Positions 8,774 to 16,405 of a stretch of DNA of 64,000 bases are shown piece by piece. The stretch covers positions 1,490,001 to 1,554,000 of the forward strand of contig NZ_CP077639.1 in the NCBI RefSeq assembly GCF_019056395.1. Reading direction: 5' to 3'. The notes beneath the pieces were generated by a model. The model did no database searches. It was given only the letters and a program-made list of their open reading frames with translations, and had not been told where the DNA came from. Source of the stretch: Terribacillus sp. DMT04 (GTDB lineage: Bacteria; Bacillota; Bacilli; Bacillales; Amphibacillaceae). Position numbers and translations under genes: made by a program. The first letter of the stretch is position 1. Each line of letters starts with the position of its first letter.

Positions 8774-9646
8774 ATGTTACGCTCACTATACTCTGGTATT
8801 TCTGGTATGAAAGGTTTTCAAAATAACCTAGATGTTGTAGGAAACAATATTGCGAACGTTAATAGTACAGGTTATAAGAAAAGTAGAATTGCGTTCCAAG
8901 ACTTGATGAGTCAACAAATCAAGGCTGCTCAAAATCCAGTAGAAAACGGTGCTGGAGGAACAAATGCAAGTCAAGTAGGTCTAGGCTCGAAGATTGGTGC
9001 AATTGATAATATACATACTCAAGGAAACCGTCAAACAACTAACCGAGCGCTCGATTTGGCTTTAGAGGGAGATGGTATGTTTATTCTTTCTAAGGACGCT
9101 CAAGGAAATACAATTAATGATGAAGATGTTAGCTTTACAAGAGCAGGTAACTTCTACCTTGACGGAGAATCCCGCTTGGTAAACAGTGATGGATTGTTTG
9201 TTCTAAATACTGCAGGCGAGTCAATAACCATACCGGACGGAGCTACTCAAATTAGTATTAATGGAACTGGTGAAGTTACATTCACAGGTGCAGAACTACC
9301 GGAGGATGCTAATGCTAATACTTACCAGATTGCAGTTGCAAAATTTTCTAACCCTGGTGGATTGATTAAACAGGGAGGAAGTACTTACCGAAACACTGAA
9401 AATGCTGGTTTAATGTTGAATGATCCAGATGTAGACGCAGGAGAAGGTGAGCCGATTAATGGATTTAAGATTCCTGGTTCAAATGGCACAGCTGATGTAG
9501 TCTCCGGCGCTTTAGAAATGTCCAATGTTGACTTATCTGAAGAATTTACAAACATGATTATTGCGCAGCGCGGATTCCAGGCGAATACAAGAATCATCAC
9601 AACTTCCGACCAAATTTTGGAGGAGCTTGTTAACTTGAAGCGTTAA
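8774..9646 (+). CDS. flgE: Flagellar hook protein FlgE
   Basis: 290-residue hook subunit (called FlgG in old Bacillus annotation), slightly longer than B. subtilis FlgE (~264). The N-terminal axial motif GNNIANVNSTGYKKSRIAFQ is near residues 24-43. The C-terminal coiled-coil half ends AQRGFQANTRIITTSDQILE. The middle region holds the variable D1/D2 beta domains. Its position after flgD and before swrD identifies it as the hook protein rather than the distal rod FlgG. A very strong Shine-Dalgarno just after its stop apparently serves swrD. Confidence 0.95.
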   Translation: MLRSLYSGISGMKGFQNNLDVVGNNIANVNSTGYKKSRIAFQDLMSQQIKAAQNPVENGAGGTNASQVGLGSKIGAIDNIHTQGNRQTTNRALDLALEGDGMFILSKDAQGNTINDEDVSFTRAGNFYLDGESRLVNSDGLFVLNTAGESITIPDGATQISINGTGEVTFTGAELPEDANANTYQIAVAKFSNPGGLIKQGGSTYRNTENAGLMLNDPDVDAGEGEPINGFKIPGSNGTADVVSGALEMSNVDLSEEFTNMIIAQRGFQANTRIITTSDQILEELVNLKR

Positions 9647-9655
9647 GAAGGAGGT

Positions 9656-9681
9656 GAAGGGGGTTTTCTAGACTCCCTTTC
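9656..9681 (+). promoter_or_regulatory. Hairpin between a strong Shine-Dalgarno and the swrD start
   Basis: The arms GAAGGGGGT (9656-9664) and ACTCCCTTTC (9672-9681) pair, with one wobble pair, one bulged T and a 7-base loop. AAGGAGG at 9648-9654 lies one base upstream of the hairpin. After the hairpin only 5 bases remain before the swrD ATG at 9687. Folded, the Shine-Dalgarno would be about 6 bases from the AUG; unfolded it is 32 bases away, and I see no other ribosome site. The pairing is read directly; the function is inference. Confidence 0.5.
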
Positions 9682-9686
9682 ATAAC

Positions 9687-9905
9687 ATGATCCTGTTAAC
9701 TAGATTGAATGGAGAGACATTTACGTTAAATGCATTGTTCATTGAGCAGATACAGTCGTTTCCTGATACGACGATCACACTGACTTCCAGTAAGAAAATT
9801 ATCGTACGTGAACCTGAGATAGAGGTTGCGAGAAAAATACGCGAATTCTATCAAACTATCGGCCTGGTCGTTGTAAAGGAGAAGCAAGAGAAAAATGAAC
9901 GCTAA
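9687..9905 (+). CDS. swrD: SwrD (FlbD family), swarming motor-torque protein
   Basis: 72-residue protein of the FlbD family, formerly YlzI. In B. subtilis SwrD is needed for swarming because it raises flagellar motor power. The N-terminal pattern [20 protein letters not shown] and the following TPDT-like FPDTTITL are typical. There is no Shine-Dalgarno at normal distance; the one at 9648-9654 may be brought close by the hairpin at 9656-9681. Its 3' end overlaps fliL by 11 bases. Length is usual for the family. Confidence 0.93.
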   Translation: MILLTRLNGETFTLNALFIEQIQSFPDTTITLTSSKKIIVREPEIEVARKIREFYQTIGLVVVKEKQEKNER

Positions 9906-10314
9906 ACTAATTATTATCATTTTATCAGTCGTAATCATCTTAGGAGCTGGCGGCTATGCAGCTTGGAGTTTCTTTATAAGCCCTACTTCGGAGACGGAAG
10001 CAAAGGAACCATCTGCAACGGAACTTGCTGAGCATTCTGTAACAACAGATGAATTGACCACTAATCTGAAAGATGGCAGTATTGTCCGTTTGCAGTTCCA
10101 GCTCATTACAGATGGAGAGAAAGCCAAAGAAGAAGTGACTGCGAGACAGTTCCAGCTGAAGAACATTGTAATCAAGGAACTGACAGAAATGAATAAAGAA
10201 GATATTGAAACAGGCTTAACAGAATTGGAAGAAAACCTTAAGAAAAAACTGAATGAAGACATGCAAGAAGGCAAGATCGACGATGTGTATACAATCAACA
10301 AGGTACTACAATAA
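9895..10314 (+). CDS. fliL: Flagellar basal-body-associated protein FliL
   Basis: 139-residue single-pass membrane protein that surrounds or stabilises stator units and affects torque. A transmembrane helix spans about residues 3-25 ([20 protein letters not shown]), followed by a Thr/Glu-rich linker and an external stomatin-like domain ([17 protein letters not shown], then a C-terminal amphipathic helix). The ATG lies inside the end of swrD with AAAGGAGAAG shortly upstream. Length and position match B. subtilis. Confidence 0.95.
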   Translation: MNAKLIIIILSVVIILGAGGYAAWSFFISPTSETEAKEPSATELAEHSVTTDELTTNLKDGSIVRLQFQLITDGEKAKEEVTARQFQLKNIVIKELTEMNKEDIETGLTELEENLKKKLNEDMQEGKIDDVYTINKVLQ

Positions 10315-10346
10315 AACAGTGAAAAGCAGGAACGGAGGTGACGTGC

Positions 10347-11348
10347 ATGGCAGAAGAGGTCTTATCACAGAATGAGATCGATGCACTGTTATCCGCTATA
10401 TCTTCCGGTGAGATGGATGCCGACGAGCTGAAACAAGACGAGAAGAACAAGCGAGTGAAAACGTACGATTTTAAGCGGGCGCTCCGTTTTTCCAAAGACC
10501 AAATTCGCAGTCTGACAAGAATCCACGAGAACTTTGCCAGAATGCTGACAACTTTTTATTCAGCCAGACTAAGAACGTTTGTTCAAATAGCAGTTGCTTC
10601 TGTAGATCAAGTGCCTTATGAAGAGTTCATCCGCTCCATCCCGACGATGACTATCTTGAACACGTACAGTTTGTCACCGCTTGAAGGAAAAATACTCATT
10701 GAGTATGATCCTACCATCGCGTTCGCAATGCTAGATCGAACGCTTGGCGGACAAGGAAGCAATGTGAATAAGATAAATAACTTGACTGAAATCGAAACAA
10801 CATTGATGACGCAGCTATTTGAGTCAAGTATGGAAAACTTGAAAGTTGCTTGGCAATCGCTCGAAGATGTTGACCCGATGCTTGAGGACTTTGAGATCAA
10901 TCCGCAATTTCTGCAAATGGTTTCACCTAATGAAACAGTTGTCGTTGTTACGTTGAATTCCACGATTGGGGAAACAACAGGCATGATTAATATTTGTATT
11001 CCTCATGTCGTTTTAGAACCGATTGTATCGAAGCTGTCCATTCATTATTGGATGCAAGCACCGACTGATAAACAAGGCAATGAGGCAGAATGGCATGATT
11101 TGTCAGCTGGAATCCAAAGAGCTTCCGTTGACGTGAAAGCCATACTCGGAGAAACGTCAATTGATGTGCAAGAATTAGTTAACCTTCAGGAAGGTGATGT
11201 GCTGATGCTAAATCAGTCCATTGACGCCCCTTTGCAAGTTAAGGTAGATAATCAAGTGAAATTTAAAGCCCAGCCGGGCAAAAAGAAAAACAGGATGGCT
11301 ATTCAAATAATGGAAGAGATTGATACAGGGGGGGAAGAAAATGAGTGA
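10347..11348 (+). CDS. fliM: Flagellar motor switch protein FliM
   Basis: 333-residue rotor C-ring protein. The N-terminal EVLSQNEIDALL peptide is the CheY-P binding site. The middle CheC-like domain binds FliG; the C-terminal SpoA/FliN-like domain (about residues 245-330) contacts FliY. The ATG at 10347 was chosen because GGAGGTG at 10334-10340 is 6 bases upstream; a GTG at 10338 lies inside that site. The last bases overlap the fliY start by 8, so the two C-ring proteins appear translationally coupled. Confidence 0.97.
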   Translation: MAEEVLSQNEIDALLSAISSGEMDADELKQDEKNKRVKTYDFKRALRFSKDQIRSLTRIHENFARMLTTFYSARLRTFVQIAVASVDQVPYEEFIRSIPTMTILNTYSLSPLEGKILIEYDPTIAFAMLDRTLGGQGSNVNKINNLTEIETTLMTQLFESSMENLKVAWQSLEDVDPMLEDFEINPQFLQMVSPNETVVVVTLNSTIGETTGMINICIPHVVLEPIVSKLSIHYWMQAPTDKQGNEAEWHDLSAGIQRASVDVKAILGETSIDVQELVNLQEGDVLMLNQSIDAPLQVKVDNQVKFKAQPGKKKNRMAIQIMEEIDTGGEENE

Positions 11349-12483
11349 TATGTTATCCCAAGAAGAAATTGATGCGCTACTAAACGGATCAGCTGATAAT
11401 TCTACCAACACAGCCGATGAGCAGCTCCTCCCTGGAGATGACCTGGGAACGATGGAAGTGGATGCATTAGGAGAAATTGGCAATATATCTTTTGGCAGTT
11501 CAGCAACGACACTTTCTACTTTATTAAATCAGAAAGTAGAAATCACAACACCGAAAACAGCTGTAGTAAAAAGGTCAAGTTTATATGAAGAGTTTCCGCA
11601 GCCGAATGTGGCAATTGAAGTAAGTTATACGGAAGGGTTTACGGGTGCCAATCTCTTTGTTATTAAACAAAGTGATGCCGCAATTATCGCTGATTTAATG
11701 CTTGGCGGTGATGGAAGTGCTCCAGCAGAAGAATTCAATGAAATTCACCAAAGTGCCGTACAGGAAGCGATGAATCAGATGATGGGCGCTGCTGCGACTA
11801 GCATGAGCACGATATTCAGCAAGAAAGTGGATATCTCCCCGCCATCCATCGCGCTAATGAATCTGACAGAAGGAACAGGAGCTGAAAAACTGCCGGAAGA
11901 TAGTCAGGTTGTCAGTGTTTCCTTTGATTTGAAGATTGGGGATTTAATAGATTCTTCTATTATGCAGCTGCTGTCAACTGAGTTTGCGAAAGATATGGTA
12001 GATGAATTGCTTAATCCTGCTGCTCCAGCTGCTGAAGAACCAGCACCAGCAGCAAGCAGCGCACCTTCAGCACCAAGTGCACAACAAAGTGTGCCAGCAC
12101 CGCCAGCAACAGCGCAGCAGCAGTCCGTACCGCAGCAGCAAGCAGCTAGTCAGCCAGCTCCGAATGTGCAGCAAGCTGCATTCACGACGTTTGATACGCC
12201 AGCTGCTCCGCCGGCAGAACAACCGCGCAATCTGGATTTATTGATGGATATTCCATTAAAAGTGTCCGTAGAGTTAGGACGAACGAAAAGAACCATTAAA
12301 GATATCCTGGAGCTTTCTGTTGGTTCTGTAGTAGAGCTGGACAAGCTTGCAGGAGAACCAGTAGATATTCATGTGAACGATAAGCTTATTGCTAAGGGAG
12401 AAGTTGTTGTAATTGAAGAAAACTTCGGCGTGCGTGTAACAGATATCCTTAGCCAGACAGATCGATTGAAATCAATCAACTAA
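11341..12483 (+). CDS. fliY: Flagellar switch protein and CheY-P phosphatase FliY
   Basis: 380-residue C-ring protein that in B. subtilis replaces FliN and also dephosphorylates CheY-P. The N-terminus repeats the CheY-binding motif (SQEEIDALL). Two CheC-type phosphatase helices follow (GEIGNISFGSSATTLS and QEAMNQMMGAAATSMS), then an Ala/Pro/Gln-rich linker (about 220-290), then a FliN/SpoA domain (about 300-378, PLKVSVELGRTKRTIKDIL). ATG 11341 was chosen over upstream in-frame codons because of the purine-rich GGGGGGGAAGAA directly before it. Reading frames of the linker are repetitive but intact. Confidence 0.97.
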   Translation: MSDMLSQEEIDALLNGSADNSTNTADEQLLPGDDLGTMEVDALGEIGNISFGSSATTLSTLLNQKVEITTPKTAVVKRSSLYEEFPQPNVAIEVSYTEGFTGANLFVIKQSDAAIIADLMLGGDGSAPAEEFNEIHQSAVQEAMNQMMGAAATSMSTIFSKKVDISPPSIALMNLTEGTGAEKLPEDSQVVSVSFDLKIGDLIDSSIMQLLSTEFAKDMVDELLNPAAPAAEEPAPAASSAPSAPSAQQSVPAPPATAQQQSVPQQQAASQPAPNVQQAAFTTFDTPAAPPAEQPRNLDLLMDIPLKVSVELGRTKRTIKDILELSVGSVVELDKLAGEPVDIHVNDKLIAKGEVVVIEENFGVRVTDILSQTDRLKSIN

Positions 12484-12509
12484 TTTGACCATTGAGAGGA
12501 AGAGATAAT

Positions 12510-12872
12510 ATGGGTAACAGAATTCTAATTGTAGACGACGCCGCATTCATGCGCATGATGATTAAGGACATTTTGACAAAGAACGGGTTTGAAGTTGTAG
12601 GGGAAGCCCCGGATGGCCAGCAAGCGGTTGAAAAATACAAAGAACTAACACCTGATCTAGTAACAATGGATATTACAATGCCGGAAATGGATGGAATTGC
12701 GGCTATGAAAGAAATTAAAAGCCAATATCCGGATGCGAAAGTTATTATGTGTTCAGCGATGGGACAGCAGGCGATGGTTATTGACGCTATCCAAGCGGGC
12801 GCAAAGGATTTCATCGTGAAACCATTCCAAGCAGATCGTGTTGTAGAAGCAATTACAAAAGCATTAAGCTAA
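12510..12872 (+). CDS. cheY: Chemotaxis response regulator CheY
   Basis: 120-residue single receiver domain. The acidic pocket is D9/D10, the phosphoacceptor is D54 (VTMDITMPEMDG), the switch residue is S82 (MCSAM), and the conserved lysine is K104 in FIVKPF. In Bacillus, CheY-P binds FliM/FliY and promotes counterclockwise smooth swimming. ATG 12510 follows GAGAGGAAGAG; a GTG further upstream is in frame but would add residues outside the fold. It lies between fliY and fliO, as in B. subtilis. Confidence 0.97.
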   Translation: MGNRILIVDDAAFMRMMIKDILTKNGFEVVGEAPDGQQAVEKYKELTPDLVTMDITMPEMDGIAAMKEIKSQYPDAKVIMCSAMGQQAMVIDAIQAGAKDFIVKPFQADRVVEAITKALS

Positions 12873-12888
12873 AAAAGGTGAGTAGGAA

Positions 12889-13575
12889 ATGATAAAAAGA
12901 ACAGTCTGGGCATGCGTGCTTCTGCTCGTGCTGCATTTTGCCGTTTCTCCAATCGCAGTCTCGGCTGCGGCAAGTGTAGGAGATTGCTTAAAAGAAGATG
13001 CTGCAGGATCGGATGCCTGCAAGGACATGAATGAAGCCGGTAACCAACAAGAAAATACACCAACAACAGACGCGGCAGATTCGTCAGCTGGAGGTACATC
13101 TACTTTCCTGAATCTTGTCAAGCTTGCATTGGCTTTAGTGGTCGTGCTCGGACTGATCTATGTCCTACTGAAGTTTTTAAATAAACGTAATCGATTGTTT
13201 CAGCAAGTGCGCGCTATGGAGAATGTAGGCGGAATTGCTTTAGGAAACAACAAATCAGTACAGATTGTCAGAGTTGGCGAGAAGGTGTATATGCTTGGTG
13301 TGGGAGACAATGTGGACTTACTCACCGAGATTACCGATGAACAAACAATTCAGGAACTAACAGAGAAAGAGCAGCAGGAAATGAAAGCTTCGGCTCTGCT
13401 GACAAGCATGCTGCCAGGCAAAAAGCAGCAAGCCCCTGCACCAAAAGAAACAGCAACAGAGCAGAACGAATCGCAAAAACGTTTTCAAGACCTTTTCAAG
13501 CAAGAGTTAGGGAAATTGAAACAGTCAAGAAACAAATTGAAACAGCAGCAAAGGGAGGGCGCAGAAGATGAATGA
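12889..13575 (+). CDS. fliO: Flagellar export membrane protein FliO (FliZ)
   Basis: 228-residue protein assisting assembly of the FliP ring of the export gate. It has an N-terminal signal peptide (about residues 1-27, ending near SAAAS), a short extracytoplasmic segment with two Cys residues, a transmembrane helix near 76-98 (LVKLALALVVVLGLIYVLLK), and a cytoplasmic FliO domain (VQIVRVGEKVYMLGVGDNV). The Lys/Gln/Glu-rich tail is poorly conserved. It overlaps fliP by 8 bases. The call is firm from the FliO motif and from position. Confidence 0.93.
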   Translation: MIKRTVWACVLLLVLHFAVSPIAVSAAASVGDCLKEDAAGSDACKDMNEAGNQQENTPTTDAADSSAGGTSTFLNLVKLALALVVVLGLIYVLLKFLNKRNRLFQQVRAMENVGGIALGNNKSVQIVRVGEKVYMLGVGDNVDLLTEITDEQTIQELTEKEQQEMKASALLTSMLPGKKQQAPAPKETATEQNESQKRFQDLFKQELGKLKQSRNKLKQQQREGAEDE

Positions 13576-14233
13576 CTTTATTAGTGTATTTTCTGGAACC
13601 GACCCTGAGAGTGTATCGACCTCAGTAAAGCTGTTGCTTCTGCTGACTGTATTTTCCTTGGCGCCTGGGATTTTAATCTTGATGACTTGTTTTACGAGAA
13701 TTATTGTCGTTTTATCTTTTGTACGAATGAGCTTAGGTACACAACAAACACCGCCAACACAAGTATTAATTGGAATTGCACTATTTATGACATTTTTTAT
13801 CATGGCACCTACTTTCAACGAGATTAATGATCAGGCAATTGCTCCTTTAATGAATAATGAAATGTCATTAGATGAGGCGTATACCGAGGCGAGCGGTCCA
13901 ATTAAAGCATTTATGGCGGAAGAAACGAGACAAAAGGACTTATCTTTATTTATGAATTATGCCGGAATCGATAAACCGGAATCGATTGATGATATTCCAT
14001 TAACGACGCTGGTACCAGCATTTGCAATCAGCGAATTGAAGACTGCCTTTCAGATGGGATTTATGATTTTCATTCCGTTCCTGGTTATCGATATGGCAGT
14101 AGCCAGCATCCTTATGTCAATGGGGATGATGATGCTTCCGCCGGTAATCATTTCCTTACCATTTAAGATTTTATTATTCGTCTTGGTAGACGGTTGGTAT
14201 CTGGTGACATCTTCCCTGTTAAGAGGGTTTTAG
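13568..14233 (+). CDS. fliP: Flagellar export gate protein FliP
   Basis: 221-residue membrane protein; five FliP subunits with FliQ and FliR form the export channel. Signature segments are present: MTCFTRIIVVLSFVRMSLG, the loop GTQQTPPTQVLIGIALFMT, then SELKTAFQMGFMIFIPFLVI and SMGMMMLPP. Four transmembrane helices are recognisable. Unlike many Gram-negative FliP, there is no long cleavable signal before the first helix. It overlaps fliO at its start. Confidence 0.97.
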   Translation: MNDFISVFSGTDPESVSTSVKLLLLLTVFSLAPGILILMTCFTRIIVVLSFVRMSLGTQQTPPTQVLIGIALFMTFFIMAPTFNEINDQAIAPLMNNEMSLDEAYTEASGPIKAFMAEETRQKDLSLFMNYAGIDKPESIDDIPLTTLVPAFAISELKTAFQMGFMIFIPFLVIDMAVASILMSMGMMMLPPVIISLPFKILLFVLVDGWYLVTSSLLRGF

Positions 14234-14253
14234 AATGAAGGAGCGTACGCATT

Positions 14254-14523
14254 ATGAGCAGTGAATTTGTCATATCGATCGCAGAACGCGGTATTTATAC
14301 AGTACTTATTATTACTGGTCCTTTGCTAATTCTTGCACTTGCAGTAGGGTTGATTGTCAGCATATTCCAAGCAACAACACAGATACAGGAACAAACACTC
14401 GCGTTCATTCCTAAGATTGTTGCTGTTTTAGTAGGGATCATCTTTTTTGGACCGTGGATGCTGACCAGGATGGTTGAATTTACAGCAGGTATCCTAGAGA
14501 ATTTGGATCGGTTTGTGGGCTGA
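14254..14523 (+). CDS. fliQ: Flagellar export gate protein FliQ
   Basis: 89-residue protein with two transmembrane helices, four copies of which line the export gate. The conserved segment GLIVSIFQATTQIQEQTLAF and the following FIPKIVAVLVGIIFFGPWML are diagnostic. It lies 20 bases after fliP with GAAGGAG upstream, and 4 bases before fliR. Confidence 0.97.
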   Translation: MSSEFVISIAERGIYTVLIITGPLLILALAVGLIVSIFQATTQIQEQTLAFIPKIVAVLVGIIFFGPWMLTRMVEFTAGILENLDRFVG

Positions 14524-14527
14524 TTAG

Positions 14528-15307
14528 ATGCTATCTCAGATTGATTACACCGTTGTTCCAGCATTTGCATTAGTACTAGTTCGCCTAATTGCGTTCTTTG
14601 TAACAGTTCCATTATTCTCATACAAGAATGTACCAACGACCTTTAAGATAGGATTCAGCTTCTTCCTGGCCATGATTATCTTTTTCACCATTGACCGACC
14701 GACGATACCAGTTGATTCGACTTATTTCCTGCTGCTTTTCAAGGAAGCGTTAGTAGGCTTGTCCATTGGACTGCTCGCTTTTATTGTGATGCAGGCAATC
14801 AATGTGGCAGGTGGATTAATAGATTTTCAAATGGGATTTGCTATTGCCAACGTCATAGATCCAGTAACAAGAGCACAGAGTCCTTTGACCGGACAATTCT
14901 TGTATACAATTGCTACTCTTTTCCTGCTTTCAATAAATGGACATTTGCTTTTAATCGATGGAATCTTCTATAGTTACCAGCTTATTCCACTGAATGAGAT
15001 GGTGCCGTTTGGCAGTCAAGACATTGTAGACCTTGTGCTTCATACATTCGGCCAGATGTTTATTATTGCCTTCCAAATGAGTATCCCAATTGTTGGCAGT
15101 CTGTTTCTTGTGGATGTTGCAATTGGTATTGTTGCCAGAACTGTTCCTCAGCTGAACGTTTTCGTTGTTGGCCCGCCGATCAAGATACTAGTTGCTTTTG
15201 TTTTACTTTTCATATCGATAGGCGTTTATATGACCGTTGTAAGACAGCTGTTTGACTATATGTTAGTCACAATGCGTGATTTGATGGTCTTGTTTGGAGG
15301 GGCATAA
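14528..15307 (+). CDS. fliR: Flagellar export gate protein FliR
   Basis: 259-residue polytopic membrane protein, the single-copy subunit closing the FliP5-FliQ4-FliR1 export channel. Family segments include FALVLVRLIAFFVTVPLF near the N-terminus, LIDFQMGFAIANVIDP in the middle and RTVPQLNVFVVGPPIKILV near residue 215. Five or six transmembrane helices are visible. It ends one base before the flhB ATG, so coupling with flhB is likely. Confidence 0.96.
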   Translation: MLSQIDYTVVPAFALVLVRLIAFFVTVPLFSYKNVPTTFKIGFSFFLAMIIFFTIDRPTIPVDSTYFLLLFKEALVGLSIGLLAFIVMQAINVAGGLIDFQMGFAIANVIDPVTRAQSPLTGQFLYTIATLFLLSINGHLLLIDGIFYSYQLIPLNEMVPFGSQDIVDLVLHTFGQMFIIAFQMSIPIVGSLFLVDVAIGIVARTVPQLNVFVVGPPIKILVAFVLLFISIGVYMTVVRQLFDYMLVTMRDLMVLFGGA

Positions 15308-16387
15308 ATGAAATACCGTTTAGACTTGCAGTTTTTCGCTGGTGAGAAAACGGAAAAAGCAACATCGAAGAAACGGCAGGATACTAGGAAAAAAGGGCAG
15401 GTAGCGAAGAGTCAAGATATCAACACAGCTTTTCTGCTGTTGTTATCGTTAGGTTTACTGGCTTTAATGGGTGGATATTTTAAGAATCAGTTTCTTTATC
15501 TCTTTACCCATGTGTTTGATGAATATCTCACAAAAGATATTACGGCGAATACAGTGCAGACCTTACTGGTAGAGATGAGCATCTCTCTTGCTAAGATTGT
15601 AGGACCAGTTATGGGCATTGCCATTATTGCCGGAGTTGTTTCCAACTTTGCGCAGTTTGGCTTGCTTTTCAGCCCAGAGGCTATAAAGTTTGACTTAAAA
15701 AAGATGGATCCGATTCAAGGTGCAAAGCGTATTTTTTCGGCTCGTGCCTTGGTTGAGCTAGTAAAATCATTGCTTAAAATCAGCATGGTGGGAGCAGTTA
15801 CCTTCTTTATTCTGTGGCAGAACATGGACACAGTAATGACAATGTTTACGAAAACCGCAGAGAATGCATTGCAGTTCTTCGGCAGAATTACGTTGTATAT
15901 GGGGTTTGCTGCTACAGTTGTGCTGCTGTTCATAGCTGTGATTGATTATGTTTATCAGCGTTTTGACTTTGAAAAGAATATTAAGATGTCCAAGCAAGAC
16001 ATTAAGGATGAACACAAGAACATGGAAGGTAATCCGCTTATTCGTTCCAAGATAAAAGAAAAACAGCGGCAGATGTCCATGATGCGCATGATGAGTGAAG
16101 TTCCAAAAGCAGATGTTATTATTACCAACCCAACACATTTTGCTATTGCTATTCGGTATGATGAATCAAAATCAGATACACCGATTGTTATAGCAAAAGG
16201 AATGGATCATGTCGCACTCAAAATTAGGGAAATCGCAAAAGCAAATAACGTTACGATGGTAGAAAACAAGCCGCTTGCTCGCGGATTATACAGTAAAGTA
16301 GAGCTTAATCAGCCGATACAAGAAGAGTTCTTCCAAGCGGTAGCGGAGGTGCTTGCCTTTGTTTACCGTACGGAGCGTAAAATGTAA
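15308..16387 (+). CDS. flhB: Flagellar export specificity switch protein FlhB
   Basis: 359-residue membrane protein that changes export specificity from hook to filament proteins after the FliK signal. Four transmembrane helices in the first ~215 residues are followed by a cytoplasmic domain with the autocleavage motif NPTH at residues 274-277. The N-terminal EKTEKATSKKRQDTRKKGQ is also typical. The start directly abuts fliR. Length and motifs are normal, so the switch should be functional. Confidence 0.97.
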   Translation: MKYRLDLQFFAGEKTEKATSKKRQDTRKKGQVAKSQDINTAFLLLLSLGLLALMGGYFKNQFLYLFTHVFDEYLTKDITANTVQTLLVEMSISLAKIVGPVMGIAIIAGVVSNFAQFGLLFSPEAIKFDLKKMDPIQGAKRIFSARALVELVKSLLKISMVGAVTFFILWQNMDTVMTMFTKTAENALQFFGRITLYMGFAATVVLLFIAVIDYVYQRFDFEKNIKMSKQDIKDEHKNMEGNPLIRSKIKEKQRQMSMMRMMSEVPKADVIITNPTHFAIAIRYDESKSDTPIVIAKGMDHVALKIREIAKANNVTMVENKPLARGLYSKVELNQPIQEEFFQAVAEVLAFVYRTERKM

Positions 16388-16405
16388 GAGAAGAGGAATA
16401 ACTAT

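Noticed and set aside
12002-12244. Extra small protein in the fliY linker region
   Set aside because: It is an alternative frame of the Ala/Pro/Gln-repetitive linker with no start signals; fliY itself is intact.
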